Assembly (NCBI GenBank): GCA_964627805.1
Contig: CAZVLA010000023.1
Location: 5,575-69,574, forward strand
Direction of reading: 5' to 3'
DNA length: 64,000 nt
From: CAZAMI01 sp964627805
Lineage (GTDB): Archaea > Thermoproteota > Thermoprotei_A > Sulfolobales > NBVN01
In this document: piece by piece, positions 25,475 through 34,021 of the stretch
How the letters are laid out: every line of letters begins with the position of its first letter
Numbering within the stretch: the first letter of the stretch is position 1
The notes under the pieces: generated by a model
Told to the model about the DNA's origin: nothing
The model's input: the letters and a program-made list of their open reading frames with translations, nothing else
Databases searched by the model: none
Program-made: the position numbers and the translations under genes

Positions 25475-25781
25475 GCTATCACCGTTTCTGTGCTACTGCA
25501 CAAAAATTAATAAACCTTACCCTAAAACACTCATTGAAGCCTAAAGAACCCCCTAGTAAGTGATCCTTATGGAGTTATTAAGTGATGAGCCACGAGGCGC
25601 CGAACCCGTGAGGTTATGGGGATGCAGGCTGAGCGCTGACCTAGGACTTAAGTCTAAGTAACCTAACTTTTCTAGAGCATCTCTTTATTCGGTTAGAATT
25701 TCTAACCTACTTCAATCGATATATTAAGCTTATTATTTACGAAAGAAACCTAGTAATAGAGGTGTTGGTGTGTGGGGATAA
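25475..25781. other. Intergenic region with divergent promoters and a possible small RNA
   Basis: About 307 bases separate the triad from the Lrp gene. Leftward, gtttattaattttt (minus strand, near 25511) serves the triad. Rightward, attaagcttattattta near 25725-25740 serves Lrp. Between them a GC-richer island (25580-25640) stands out and carries C/D-like boxes. Confidence 0.45.
25577..25636 (+). ncRNA. Possible C/D box guide RNA (weak)
   Basis: A perfect C box GTGATGA lies at 25582-25588 and a D box CTGA at 25629-25632. Between them are a D'-like CCGA (25600-25603) and a C'-like GTGAGGT (25608-25614), giving candidate guides of 11 and 14 bases. The segment is GC-rich in an AT-rich spacer. 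Against it: no terminal stem, a poor C' box and no well-placed TATA box. Confidence 0.3.
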
Positions 25782-25805
25782 GTGTGTTGTTTGGGGGTGA
25801 TGGAT

Positions 25806-26234
25806 ATGCTCGATAGTAAGGATCTAAAAATAATTGAGATACTACGTGAGGATGGTAGAGCTACTTATACTAAGATAGCTCGTGAGTTAGGTATTAGTGA
25901 TGTAGCTGCCCTAAAGAGGATTAAGAGGTTAGAGAGGTTAGGCGTTATTAAGAGGTACACGGTTGTTTTAGATCCTAAGAAGTTAGGCTATAACGCAGTA
26001 TCCATTACTGGGTTAGACATCGAGCCCGAATACCTATTCTCGGTAATATCGGAGCTTAAGAAGAAGGACTACGTAAAGTACCTAGCACTAACTACTGGAG
26101 ACCACGCAGTAGTTATGGTTATATGGGCTAGGGATAATGAGGAGTTGAGTAGGATACATGACGAGTTAAGTAAGATGCCGGGTGTTAAGAGGGTATGTCC
26201 AGCAGTACTTCTCGATATTATAAAAGAGTCTTAA
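25806..26234 (+). CDS. Lrp/AsnC-family transcription regulator
   Basis: The protein of about 142 residues has an N-terminal HTH (LDSKDLKIIEILREDGRATYTKIARELGISDVAALKRIKRLERLGVI) and a C-terminal RAM ligand domain (VSITGLDIEPEYLFSVISELKK, TTGDHAVVMVIWA). Lrp proteins respond to amino acids or related metabolites. ATG 25806 is preferred because GGTGA at 25796-25800 lies 5 bases before it; the frame is open back to GTG 25782. It shares the TTAA stop at 26231-26234 with the convergent symporter gene. It may regulate the adjacent symporter/hisD unit, which is an inference from position. Confidence 0.88.
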   Translation: MLDSKDLKIIEILREDGRATYTKIARELGISDVAALKRIKRLERLGVIKRYTVVLDPKKLGYNAVSITGLDIEPEYLFSVISELKKKDYVKYLALTTGDHAVVMVIWARDNEELSRIHDELSKMPGVKRVCPAVLLDIIKES

Positions 26235-27688
26235 TCCTTAAATCCCCTAACTATGGATACTAGGATAAAGCCTACTAAACCCGCTAGGAGTGCTGGTGGT
26301 GCTGCTATGTATATAGCGTCCCAGACACCCCACTCGAAATCACCCTCAACAGCTACGCAGTGAGGTAGTACTAGAGTCGTTAGGGCTACCCATACCGCTA
26401 AGTTAATCACTACTGAAGCTAAGGCACCCTCCCTGGTAGCTCTCCTCCAGTAAAGCCCTAGTATGAAGGGTATGCCCTGAACCATCAGTATTAACTCCCA
26501 GCTAAGGTTCATTAGGAAGTATATGGTCTTAGCATACAGCGCTATAGCTAGTGACGTAAGTGTTATTACAGGTACTAAAGCCCTAGCGATGATTAACTTA
26601 CTCCTCTCACTAATACCTGGCCTAATCTTAGGTAGTACGTTATTAACGATCATTGTTGACGGTATTAACATAGCACTATCAGTACTACTCATTAAAGCAG
26701 CTAGTAAGCCCACCGTGAATATCACGAACGGGACCGTAGGTAGTAGCTTAAGTGCTAGGGTAGGTAGTATCTCGTCTGGATTACCTATATTAGGTACTAC
26801 TAACCTACCGAAGATACCTATAGTAGCTGGTACTAAACCAAGTAGTACGTAAGTGAAGCCAGCCATCAATGACGCGTACTTACTAACCCTCTCATTCTTA
26901 GCTGATAAAGCCCTCTGAACTAAGTCCTGACAGGATAGTGACCCAATACCCTGTACTAACCATGAGGATATGTAGAAGGCAGCTCCGAAGAGCCCCACAT
27001 AACCTAAGTAGCCCCAGTTACTCTTAGGTAGTATTGAGAAGGAGTCTAGAGGTATCTTAGACCCCACAACACCTAAGCCACCAGCAGCTGCTACAGTGAA
27101 CGGTAGTAGAATCACTATACCAATCATTAGTAGTATTGATTGGAAGAAGTCAGTAAGTGCTACTGACCACATACCACCTAAGGTAGTGTATGCTAGAGTT
27201 ACTAAGGTACCTATAATGAGTCCCTCCTCGTAAGGTACCCCAAGGAACACCTTGAATATGGTCCCGAAGGTAACCATTAAGGCACCCATCCACCCCATGT
27301 AAGCTATTACTTGAATCACGGCTGATATTAACTCCATTGATGTACCGTACCTCTCCCTAAAGAAGTCTGATATAGTCATGTAGCCCCTCCTCCTCAATTC
27401 ACTAGCGAAGAATAGCCCGAAGAGTATGATGCATAACCCAGCACCTATTGGGTCCATAATGACGCCTCTATAGCCGTAGGAGTAAGCCATTGAAGCACCG
27501 CCCATAGCGAGTCCAGTACCGAACCAAGTAGCTAGTATGGTACCGTACGTTAGTGCTAACCCCAACCTCCTACCAGCTACTATGTAGTCAGTAATGCCTT
27601 TAATCCTCCTAGAGGCTAACCAACCAATTATTAAAGTAGCTATTATGTAAGCTACTACACCACCTAAAGCTAACTCAACCTTACCCAT
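26231..27688 (-). CDS. Sodium:solute symporter (SSS family)
   Basis: The protein of about 485 residues has some 13 membrane helices and SSS landmarks: ITDYIVAGRRLGLALTYGTI near the N-terminus, GLAMGGASMAYSYG, TLGGMWSVALTDFFQ, and LLAALMSSTDSAMLIPSTM for the Na+ site region. The family includes proline, pantothenate and sugar symporters. ATG 27688 is chosen because GGTGG precedes it by about 5 bases; it overlaps the hisD stop by 8 bases, showing coupling. The pairing suggests uptake of an amino acid or histidinol-like compound. Confidence 0.87.
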   Translation of the reverse strand: MGKVELALGGVVAYIIATLIIGWLASRRIKGITDYIVAGRRLGLALTYGTILATWFGTGLAMGGASMAYSYGYRGVIMDPIGAGLCIILFGLFFASELRRRGYMTISDFFRERYGTSMELISAVIQVIAYMGWMGALMVTFGTIFKVFLGVPYEEGLIIGTLVTLAYTTLGGMWSVALTDFFQSILLMIGIVILLPFTVAAAGGLGVVGSKIPLDSFSILPKSNWGYLGYVGLFGAAFYISSWLVQGIGSLSCQDLVQRALSAKNERVSKYASLMAGFTYVLLGLVPATIGIFGRLVVPNIGNPDEILPTLALKLLPTVPFVIFTVGLLAALMSSTDSAMLIPSTMIVNNVLPKIRPGISERSKLIIARALVPVITLTSLAIALYAKTIYFLMNLSWELILMVQGIPFILGLYWRRATREGALASVVINLAVWVALTTLVLPHCVAVEGDFEWGVWDAIYIAAPPALLAGLVGFILVSIVRGFKD

Positions 27689-29009
27689 CACGACCACCCC
27701 CTAACTTAACTAATGAGTTAATCCTTTCCCTAATGGAGAGTGCATGACCTGAAAAACCTTCGTAATTAGCTATTAACTCACTAACCCTACCTACCTTAAG
27801 TAGCCCATCCCTACTTACGTAAGCTACTTCAACGAACTTAATGAAGTCATAGACACTCAACCCACCCCTAACCCTAGCCCAGCCACTCGTAGGTAGTACG
27901 TGGTTAGTCCCTAAGCTATAGTCACTTAACGCAGTACATGCTAACTCACCAATAGTTACTGAACCAACATTAACTAACTTACTGAGTACGTAGGGTACGT
28001 CCTCGGGCTTCACAATAACCTCGAGGTGCTCTGGAGCGTACTCATTAATGAATTCAATAGCTTCCTTAAGGTCATTAGTAACTAGTACGAAGCCCCTACT
28101 ACTTAATGACTTCCTAGCAGTTAATCCCCTATCCTTAGGTAACTCATTAATTACCTCCTCAATACACTTAACAACCTCCCTAGCTAATGAATCCGAAGTA
28201 GTTACTAACGCAGCCGTAGCTAATTCATCGTGCTCAGCCTGAGCAACCATATCTAAAGCTACTAACTTAGGATTGACTGATTCATCAGCAAGTACTACAA
28301 CCTCTGAAGGACCTGCAATCATGTCGATATCTACAACCCCCTTAACTAAGTACTTAGCAGTAGTAACCCAGGAACCACCGGGGCCCACGATCTTAGCTAC
28401 TCTAGGTACTGATTCAGTACCGTAAGCCATAGCAGCTACTGCGTGAGCACCACCTAACCTATAGACCTCCCTAACACCTACTAAGTCAAGAGCTACTAAG
28501 ACCGCGGGATCTACGGATCCATCCCTACCCCTAGGTGGTGTACACACCACTACCTTAGGTACGCCAGCAACTACGGCAGGTACTGAAGTCATTATAGCTG
28601 TTGATGGGTAGGGTGCCTTACCGCCGGGTACGTAAATACCTACGGACTCTACGGTCCTTACTAAGTAACCTACGTAGAAACCTCCTAAGTCATTAATTAC
28701 TAACTCCTTAGGTAGTATACTACGCTGAACCTCCCTTAAGTTCTGAATAGCTACTTCTAAGGCATTAACTAATGAGTTACTCACTAAGTCGTAGGCCTTA
28801 AGGAACTCACCCTCAGTAACCCTTAAATCCACATCACCCTCAATACCGTAGAAGTCCCTTAGGAATTCCCTTAAGCACTCGTCACCCCTAAACCTAACGC
28901 AGTTAATTACATCCTCAACCTTCCTAATTAACTCCTCACTAATTACCTCCCTCCTAACTAACTCCCTAATGCCGTCCCTCCCTAACTCATTAAGCCTTAT
29001 AATCCTCAC
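27681..29009 (-). CDS. hisD: Histidinol dehydrogenase or HisD-family dehydrogenase
   Basis: The 442-residue protein has the HisD hallmarks: MIAGPSEVVVLAD, Zn-site AQAEHDELAT, catalytic EYAPEHLE (Glu-His), SDYSLGTNHVLPTSGWARVRGG, and the C-terminal His in EGFSGHALSIRERI. HisD oxidises L-histidinol to histidine with two NAD+. No other his gene is nearby and it is coupled to a sodium symporter. A catabolic HisD-family enzyme (for example of the sulfopropanediol dehydrogenase group) cannot therefore be excluded. Start GTG 29009, preceded by an inverted repeat. Confidence 0.83.
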   Translation of the reverse strand: MRIIRLNELGRDGIRELVRREVISEELIRKVEDVINCVRFRGDECLREFLRDFYGIEGDVDLRVTEGEFLKAYDLVSNSLVNALEVAIQNLREVQRSILPKELVINDLGGFYVGYLVRTVESVGIYVPGGKAPYPSTAIMTSVPAVVAGVPKVVVCTPPRGRDGSVDPAVLVALDLVGVREVYRLGGAHAVAAMAYGTESVPRVAKIVGPGGSWVTTAKYLVKGVVDIDMIAGPSEVVVLADESVNPKLVALDMVAQAEHDELATAALVTTSDSLAREVVKCIEEVINELPKDRGLTARKSLSSRGFVLVTNDLKEAIEFINEYAPEHLEVIVKPEDVPYVLSKLVNVGSVTIGELACTALSDYSLGTNHVLPTSGWARVRGGLSVYDFIKFVEVAYVSRDGLLKVGRVSELIANYEGFSGHALSIRERINSLVKLGGGRDG

Positions 29010-29419
29010 TAAGCTGTCTTGACTCCTTATGAATCAAGACACCCCCACCTCCTCAAGTACGTCCCTAATACTTTCAGAACCCTAGAATCACTTACTACCT
29101 CACTACCTAATCCGTAGGTTCTAGGAGGTACCTCAGTGAACCATATCACCTACCCTCGCCTTAGAAGTACTTGGCGGGGTTAATAAGCTTTAATCGGCTG
29201 TACCTAAATGGTTAATGAAGGAATTTCGACTTCATTAACATAATTATTGGAAACAATTTCATCTATTACTACTAGTTAATCGAACATATCTCACCATACA
29301 CCGACATCACATATCTAGGTATTTACTATTAATTAGCTAAGCTTAATAACTTAGTAAATAGTTATGTTATGTCAGCTTAAAAATTACTACATAATTAATT
29401 CTAGGCGTGGCGGTAAGTA
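29010..29419. other. 410-base intergenic region with divergent promoters
   Basis: On the hisD side there is a 7-base inverted repeat (29016-29040) and a second one, CCTAGAA/TTCTAGG, around 29090-29140. On the antiporter side, gcttaaaaatta near 29380 and ataattaatt near 29395 are TATA-like. I find no ORF in the local codon style and no C/D box pair. Confidence 0.45.
29016..29040 (-). promoter_or_regulatory. Inverted repeat with a Shine-Dalgarno-like loop upstream of hisD
   Basis: Perfect 7-base arms GTCTTGA and TCAAGAC flank an 11-base loop. On the coding strand the loop contains AAGGAG, and the distal arm ends 6 bases before the GTG start codon. Folding would hold the AAGGAG in a hairpin loop; it could be a translational control element or a protein operator. 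Confidence 0.4.
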
Positions 29420-30661
29420 ATGCCAGGGACTGAGGAACTAGTATACTCAGTATTCCTAGCGTTCGGGCTTGCGTTGACGGTAGGTAAGCTTATGGAGGAG
29501 CTATTCTCTAGGTTAGGGACCCCACCAGTACTTGGGGACTTACTAGCTGGTCTCATACTAGGTAGTACCCTACTCGGTATATACCCAACTAACGACGTAG
29601 TTAGGTCACTCTCTTGGTTCGGTATAAGCCTACTACTGTTCTATGCGGGACTCGAGACTAGGTATAGTGAGTTCATGAGGAGCTTACCCACCTACGGAGC
29701 TATAACCGTTGGTGAGGTAGTAGCTGCTTTCGGGCTTGGTTACTTAGTAGGTATTGCATTCGGTTACGGACCGGGTAGGGCTTACTTCGTAGGTACTATA
29801 TTAGTAGCTACGAGCGTTAGCTTATCAGTTAGGACCTTAATCGAGATAGGTAAGCTAACCAGTATTGAGGGTAAGACGATATTAGGTATTGCGGTACTCG
29901 ATGACTTAGCGGCACTGATAGTCATAGTCGCTGGTGCTTCAATAGCTCAGAAAGGTACTTTAGACCCAGTGAGCTTCTTCAGGGAGATAGCTATTGCTTT
30001 GGTTGCTTGGTACGTAACCTTAGTAGCTCTACATAAGGCTAGTAACTACGTAGTTAAGTTAGCTAGGAGCTTAAGGGTTGAGGGTGCCTTATTCTCACTC
30101 ATGCTAGGTATATTCGCTGTACTGGCCTTCGTGATTAAGTACGTAGGCATTTCCTACTTAGTGGTAGCTTACGCGTCTGGACTGGCATTCTCCGAAGCTA
30201 GAGGTATTAGGAGGGTAGCTGAGAGTGTTAGGTCATTAGCCCTACCATTCTCCGTACTATTCTTCATGACTACAGCAGCAGTAATTAACATAAGATCAGC
30301 GATAAACCCGCACTACGTACCTTTCTACGTAGCTATGGTCTCCATGGCGTTCCTAGGTAAGTTAATGGGTGGTGGATTCACTTCATTCCTAGTGGGTTAC
30401 CCAGCAAGAGCGGCCCTTAGGGTCGGTGTCGGGTTATTCCCTAGAGCTGAGTTCTGCATCGTAGCTGCTTACTTCGCCTACATGCACCACATCCTAGGTC
30501 CTGAAGCCTACTTAGCGGCCCTACTCATAACATTAACTACGAACTTCCTAACACCGCCACTACTTAAGGTAGTATTCCTTAGGGGCCCAGAGACTAAGGA
30601 GGTTAGGCCTAGGCTTAAGTCATTAATTAGGAGGTTGAGGGGGAGGGGTGGGGGTAATTAA
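29420..30661 (+). CDS. CPA2-type Na+(K+)/H+ antiporter
   Basis: The 413-residue membrane protein has about 12 helices and the CPA2/KefB pattern: GTPPVLGDLLAGLILGST near residue 32, SLSVRTLIEIGKL, and AVLDDLAALIVIVA, where the paired Asp residues form the ion site. It exchanges monovalent cations for protons. The RCK/TrkA-N domain of many relatives is absent; a separate CBS protein is encoded 43 bases downstream and may replace it. The C-terminus is a short basic tail. ATG 29420 is used. Confidence 0.86.
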   Translation: MPGTEELVYSVFLAFGLALTVGKLMEELFSRLGTPPVLGDLLAGLILGSTLLGIYPTNDVVRSLSWFGISLLLFYAGLETRYSEFMRSLPTYGAITVGEVVAAFGLGYLVGIAFGYGPGRAYFVGTILVATSVSLSVRTLIEIGKLTSIEGKTILGIAVLDDLAALIVIVAGASIAQKGTLDPVSFFREIAIALVAWYVTLVALHKASNYVVKLARSLRVEGALFSLMLGIFAVLAFVIKYVGISYLVVAYASGLAFSEARGIRRVAESVRSLALPFSVLFFMTTAAVINIRSAINPHYVPFYVAMVSMAFLGKLMGGGFTSFLVGYPARAALRVGVGLFPRAEFCIVAAYFAYMHHILGPEAYLAALLITLTTNFLTPPLLKVVFLRGPETKEVRPRLKSLIRRLRGRGGGN

Positions 30662-30704
30662 GCTTAAGACCCCCTCAAGAAATTCTTAGGAGGAGGTGTT
30701 GCTT

Positions 30705-31259
30705 TTGAGTCAAGAACCACTCCCTAATGCGTTAGTTAGGGGGGCTGAGAAGGTACTTTCTATGAAGTTAAGGGACTTCGTTAGGTTGTTTAAGGACTTA
30801 ATACCTCCGTTTGATTACGTGATGGAGGATGACCCCCTAGAGGAGGTTCTTAAGCTTCTCTTCGGGGGTAAGCACTACATAATAGTTCTTGACCGTAGGG
30901 GTAGGTTGAAGGGGTTGATAACGTACATAGATTTAGTGACGCTATTTAGTAAAGCAGCTATTAAGTCAGCACAGCACGCCTTCGGTAGCTTACGTGAGTT
31001 ACTCAAGAGTGCGGGGGTCTCGATAGGTACTCACGGTGAGATACTGGCTGGTGACTTAATGGAGAGGCTACCTCATTGGGTATTCATTGATGAGACTGTT
31101 GAGGACGCCATAGACTTAATGCATAGGGATAGGTGCTACCACGCAGTAATTAGGGATAAGGAGGGTATGGTTTACGGAGTAATAACCTACCACTCAATAT
31201 TCAGAGCAATTGTTCGGGAGGCAGGTATTTACCTCCCTCAGGAGCAAATACATCAGTAA
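30705..31259 (+). CDS. CBS-pair protein, likely regulator of the antiporter
   Basis: The protein of about 184 residues contains two CBS motifs, VMEDDPLEEVLKLLF...YIIVLDRRGRLKGLITYIDLV and ETVEDAIDLMHRDRCYHAVI...GMVYGVITYHSIFRAI. CBS pairs bind adenine nucleotides and gate transporters or enzymes. The start is set at TTG 30705, 6 bases after a perfect GGAGGTG (30692-30698); the frame is open to GTG 30696, but that codon lies inside the binding site. It is probably co-transcribed with the antiporter. Confidence 0.82.
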   Translation: MSQEPLPNALVRGAEKVLSMKLRDFVRLFKDLIPPFDYVMEDDPLEEVLKLLFGGKHYIIVLDRRGRLKGLITYIDLVTLFSKAAIKSAQHAFGSLRELLKSAGVSIGTHGEILAGDLMERLPHWVFIDETVEDAIDLMHRDRCYHAVIRDKEGMVYGVITYHSIFRAIVREAGIYLPQEQIHQ

Positions 31260-31279
31260 TTAAAAACAACGTATTTAAG

Positions 31280-31585
31280 TTACTTAGAAGCTACGCCTAC
31301 TCTTACGTAGTCACCGTCGTTAATCACAATGACTACCTTATCACTAGACTCAATCCTTAACTCCTCAAAGCACTTACCACCTACCTCCCCAACAACACCC
31401 TCAGCTACTGAAGCTAGCACGGTTACGTACTTAGCTACCTTACCCATACTGAAAGGTGGTGTAGGTTTAGTAACTACAGCATCTATTACCTCAGCACCCT
31501 TCTTAGACACTATGAATACAGCCTCTAAATTATCCGGTATTAAGGATGCGTGAGTACCTACTACCTCACTACTCACTACAGCCAA
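31280..31585 (-). CDS. Small protein, possibly roadblock/LC7-like
   Basis: The 101-residue protein alternates beta strands and a central helix: LEAVFIVSKKGAEVIDAVVT, then VAKYVTVLASVAEGVVGEVG, then EELRIESSDKVVIVINDGDYVRVGV. This resembles roadblock/LC7 modules, which bind small GTPases, but the match is by fold pattern only. No GTPase gene is adjacent. Start TTG 31585; a TATA-like tcttttaagg near 31626 puts the transcript start about 15 bases upstream. Confidence 0.55.
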   Translation of the reverse strand: MAVVSSEVVGTHASLIPDNLEAVFIVSKKGAEVIDAVVTKPTPPFSMGKVAKYVTVLASVAEGVVGEVGGKCFEELRIESSDKVVIVINDGDYVRVGVASK

Positions 31586-31693
31586 GGAACCTTCACCGAG
31601 GTAGAGGCTAATACGAAGTAACCTTAAAAGAACGGAACCTAACTAGCTGGTATTCACTTTAAAAGTAAGCGCCTTAATGCAGTAATTAATTAG

Positions 31694-32293
31694 GTGTTAC
31701 GTGGGTTGGGGAGGGGCTTAGTACGTGTTATTGAGGAGTTAGTTAAGAACGTAATGAGTAAGGACCCGGTCCATGGGTACCCTCACGTACTTCGTGTTAG
31801 GGACTTAGCCTTATGGATAGCTAGTAAGTATGAGGGGGTCGATAAGGAAGCACTAGAAATAGCTGCCCTCCTACACGACATAGCTAGGAACTCATCAGCT
31901 AGGTCAGAACACGCTATGAAGTCGGCTAAGGTGGCTGAGTCGTTGCTTAAGGCTATGGGCTACCCAGAGAGTAAGATTAGGTTAGTTACTGAGGCAATAG
32001 CAACTCACTCATACTCAGGTGGTGGTGAGCCTAAGTCATTAGAGGCTAAGATACTGAGTGACGCCGATAAGCTAGACGCGTTAGGTGCTGTAGGTATTGC
32101 TAGGGTACTCATGTACTCAGCCTACGTAGGTAGGGGGTTTGAGGGGTCGATCGAGCACTTCAAGTCCAAGATACTTAACCTACCTAAACTCATGAGGACT
32201 GAAGTAGGTAGGGAGGAGGCCTTGAGGAGGGTTAAGTACGTTGAGGAATTCGTTAAGGAACTTGAGGAGGAGTTAAGGCTTAAATCAAGTTAG
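31694..32293 (+). CDS. HD-domain phosphohydrolase
   Basis: The 199-residue protein has the HD pattern: HGYPHVLRVRDLALWIA with the first His, ALLHDIARN with the HD pair near residues 62-63, a further His in ATHSYSGG, and DADKLDALG supplying the last Asp. HD enzymes of this size hydrolyse nucleotides or related phosphoesters. GTG 31694 is about 30 bases after ctttaaaag (31658-31666), so it is nearly leaderless. It overlaps the convergent gene by 14 bases. Confidence 0.82.
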   Translation: MLRGLGRGLVRVIEELVKNVMSKDPVHGYPHVLRVRDLALWIASKYEGVDKEALEIAALLHDIARNSSARSEHAMKSAKVAESLLKAMGYPESKIRLVTEAIATHSYSGGGEPKSLEAKILSDADKLDALGAVGIARVLMYSAYVGRGFEGSIEHFKSKILNLPKLMRTEVGREEALRRVKYVEEFVKELEEELRLKSS

Positions 32294-32825
32294 TTAACTT
32301 ACCTCCCTTCCTAAGTAACTCACGGTACCTCCTAACTAACTCCTCAACCTCATTAAGTACGTCCTCATCCTTAATGTCTGAGTCCCTATCCTCGAGTTCC
32401 TCCCTAACCGATAGTAGGAACTTATTAACGTACTCATTAAGTACGTCCCTATACCTCCTTAACTTATCAATATCGATATTAGTGCTAGGGTCTAGGTCCT
32501 TAAGCCTCATGAAGCATGCATCGAGTTGCGATAACGCGCCACTTAAGTTCATTATTAAGGTCCTTATATGCTCCATAGCGTCCCTCAGTAGTAATCTGTA
32601 GTGTAGGTACCTACTCTCAACCTTCATTAACCTATACCTTATATCCCAGAACTCCCTATCATCGACCTTACCGAAGCTCTTCTCTAGGTTCCAGTACCTA
32701 TAACCCTTCTTAATGAGTGAGGAAATAGCCTCACCTAAGTCATTAATACCTTCAGAATTCATGTAGTAGCGGATTAGCTCAAGAACATCATCACTTAACT
32801 TAAAGTCATTACCCCGCCTAAACAA
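32280..32825 (-). CDS. Helical protein with possible ribbon-helix-helix start, unknown function
   Basis: The 181-residue protein begins FKLSDDVLELIRYYMNSEG with DLGEAISSLIKKGYRYW, a pattern like a ribbon-helix-helix DNA-binding domain. The remaining 120 residues are long charged helices likely to form a coiled coil (DIRYRLMKVESRYLHYRLLL, DVLNEVEELVRRYRELLRKG). I know no family for it. It may be a DNA-binding or scaffold protein. It overlaps the HD gene tail to tail. Confidence 0.62.
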   Translation of the reverse strand: MFRRGNDFKLSDDVLELIRYYMNSEGINDLGEAISSLIKKGYRYWNLEKSFGKVDDREFWDIRYRLMKVESRYLHYRLLLRDAMEHIRTLIMNLSGALSQLDACFMRLKDLDPSTNIDIDKLRRYRDVLNEYVNKFLLSVREELEDRDSDIKDEDVLNEVEELVRRYRELLRKGGKLTNLI

Positions 32826-33047
32826 CCCCTAACACCCCAGCTATAGTAAACCACAGCATTAATACGGGTTCGGTCTAGTAGTACCTATTGAGGGAGGTGT
32901 TATTGAGTCCCTAAACTCGACCGACTTACGCATTCTGTACGAGGTTTATTACGCTTAACCGTAAGTAAGTACTTGGTCGGGGAGTAGTAACTCAGCAACG
33001 GGAGCGACACCTGCTAACGTAGGAAGTAGTTAAGTGGGGTGATTCAA

Positions 33048-33266
33048 GTGAGGATACCGTGGAGGAACATAGGTAACGGCAACCTAAAGTGTCCCAGATG
33101 CGGGGGGCGCCTTGAGTACATGGTCGAGAAGGAGAGCGGAACCAACGGTGTTAGGACTGTAAGGTACGTGGTAAGGTGTAGGTACTGCGGCTATAGGGCA
33201 ATAGTTCAGGAGGTTGAGATGAGGAAGGCCCCCCGAGGGGAGGTGGTCGTAAGGAGAATAAAGTGA
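33048..33266 (+). CDS. Zinc-ribbon protein
   Basis: The product of about 72 residues has two CxxC knuckles, CPRCGG and CRYCGY, 32 residues apart, followed by a basic C-terminus (MRKAPRGEVVVRRIK). It is probably a nucleic-acid-binding or transcription/ribosome-associated zinc ribbon. The GTG at 33048 is preferred because GGGGTGA lies 5 bases before it; the frame opens at GTG 33039. The stop is directly followed by TTTTT (33267-33271). Confidence 0.75.
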   Translation: MRIPWRNIGNGNLKCPRCGGRLEYMVEKESGTNGVRTVRYVVRCRYCGYRAIVQEVEMRKAPRGEVVVRRIK

Positions 33267-33272
33267 TTTTTA
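33266..33272 (+). terminator. T5 terminator abutting the zinc-ribbon stop codon
   Basis: TGA is immediately followed by TTTTTA. There is no hairpin, as expected for archaeal U-tract termination. The same arrangement occurs at 39072 and 60499. Confidence 0.45.
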
Positions 33273-33283
33273 ATTACTTGCTA

Positions 33284-34021
33284 TTAAGTAACTACGGTCG
33301 CTATCTCCTCAAACATAATCATTAGGTGGAGCGGGGGCATTAGTAGGGTTAGCCCGCCGAACTTATGTGAGGTGTACTCACTAAGTACATTAACTAACCT
33401 ACCATCACTTAAGTACTCACTAATTAATGACTTAATGAACTTCCTATACTTACTTAAGTTAGTTATGAGTGAGTATGAAGCTAATAGTAAGGTAGCCATT
33501 AAGTCCCAACACTTAATCGTTGGGTCCTCAGTCCTTACTGCTTGTTCAGCATCAATTACGTATATCACTCCATCACTACCTACTATGAAGTTAGTTGGTT
33601 TAACATCACCTAATGCGTAGCCCTTAGAGTGTATCTCCCTTAACGCACTACCTAAGAGCTTAGGTGCTTCCTCAGCCCTATAATCTAGTGGGTCACCAAC
33701 TACGTACTCCCTAATAAGTTCTAACTTACCCTCATCGTAAGTAAGTATCTTAGGTACCCCTAAACCACTCCATGACTGACTAAGGAACTCAACCTCACGC
33801 CTCATCCTCTCCCTAGGCTCTAGAGTGAAGGGGTATATCGACCTAAGGAAGATAGCTGGTGGTAACCACTTAATAATACCTACTTCCTTACCGTACCTCT
33901 TCCTAACGTACTTACGATCATCTATAGTGACTAGCTCAGCTTGGGAAATGAGCTTATCTATTACGTAAGCACCGCCGAACGCCTCCCTTAAGTTCCTAAG
34001 TAGTGGCTCAAGAACCTTCAA
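33284..34021 (-). CDS. Atypical protein-kinase-like protein (Bud32/RIO-related)
   Basis: The 245-residue protein has a kinase-like core: LIREYVVGDPLDYR at the hinge, ALREIHSKGYALGDVKPTNFIV for the catalytic loop (GDxKxxN), and VIYVIDAEQAVRTED in place of DFG. The short length and the DxKxxN without HRD place it near Bud32, RIO and KdkA-type kinases. It overlaps the Mrp-type ATPase gene by 14 bases, so the pair is co-translated. It might phosphorylate a protein or a small molecule; no substrate is evident. Confidence 0.75.
   Translation of the reverse strand: MKVLEPLLRNLREAFGGAYVIDKLISQAELVTIDDRKYVRKRYGKEVGIIKWLPPAIFLRSIYPFTLEPRERMRREVEFLSQSWSGLGVPKILTYDEGKLELIREYVVGDPLDYRAEEAPKLLGSALREIHSKGYALGDVKPTNFIVGSDGVIYVIDAEQAVRTEDPTIKCWDLMATLLLASYSLITNLSKYRKFIKSLISEYLSDGRLVNVLSEYTSHKFGGLTLLMPPLHLMIMFEEIATVVT

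Noticed and set aside
32826..33047. Possible tRNA or leader peptide before the zinc-ribbon gene
   Set aside because: No cloverleaf with a TTC loop and acceptor stem can be built; the frame after GGAGGTG stops after five or so codons.
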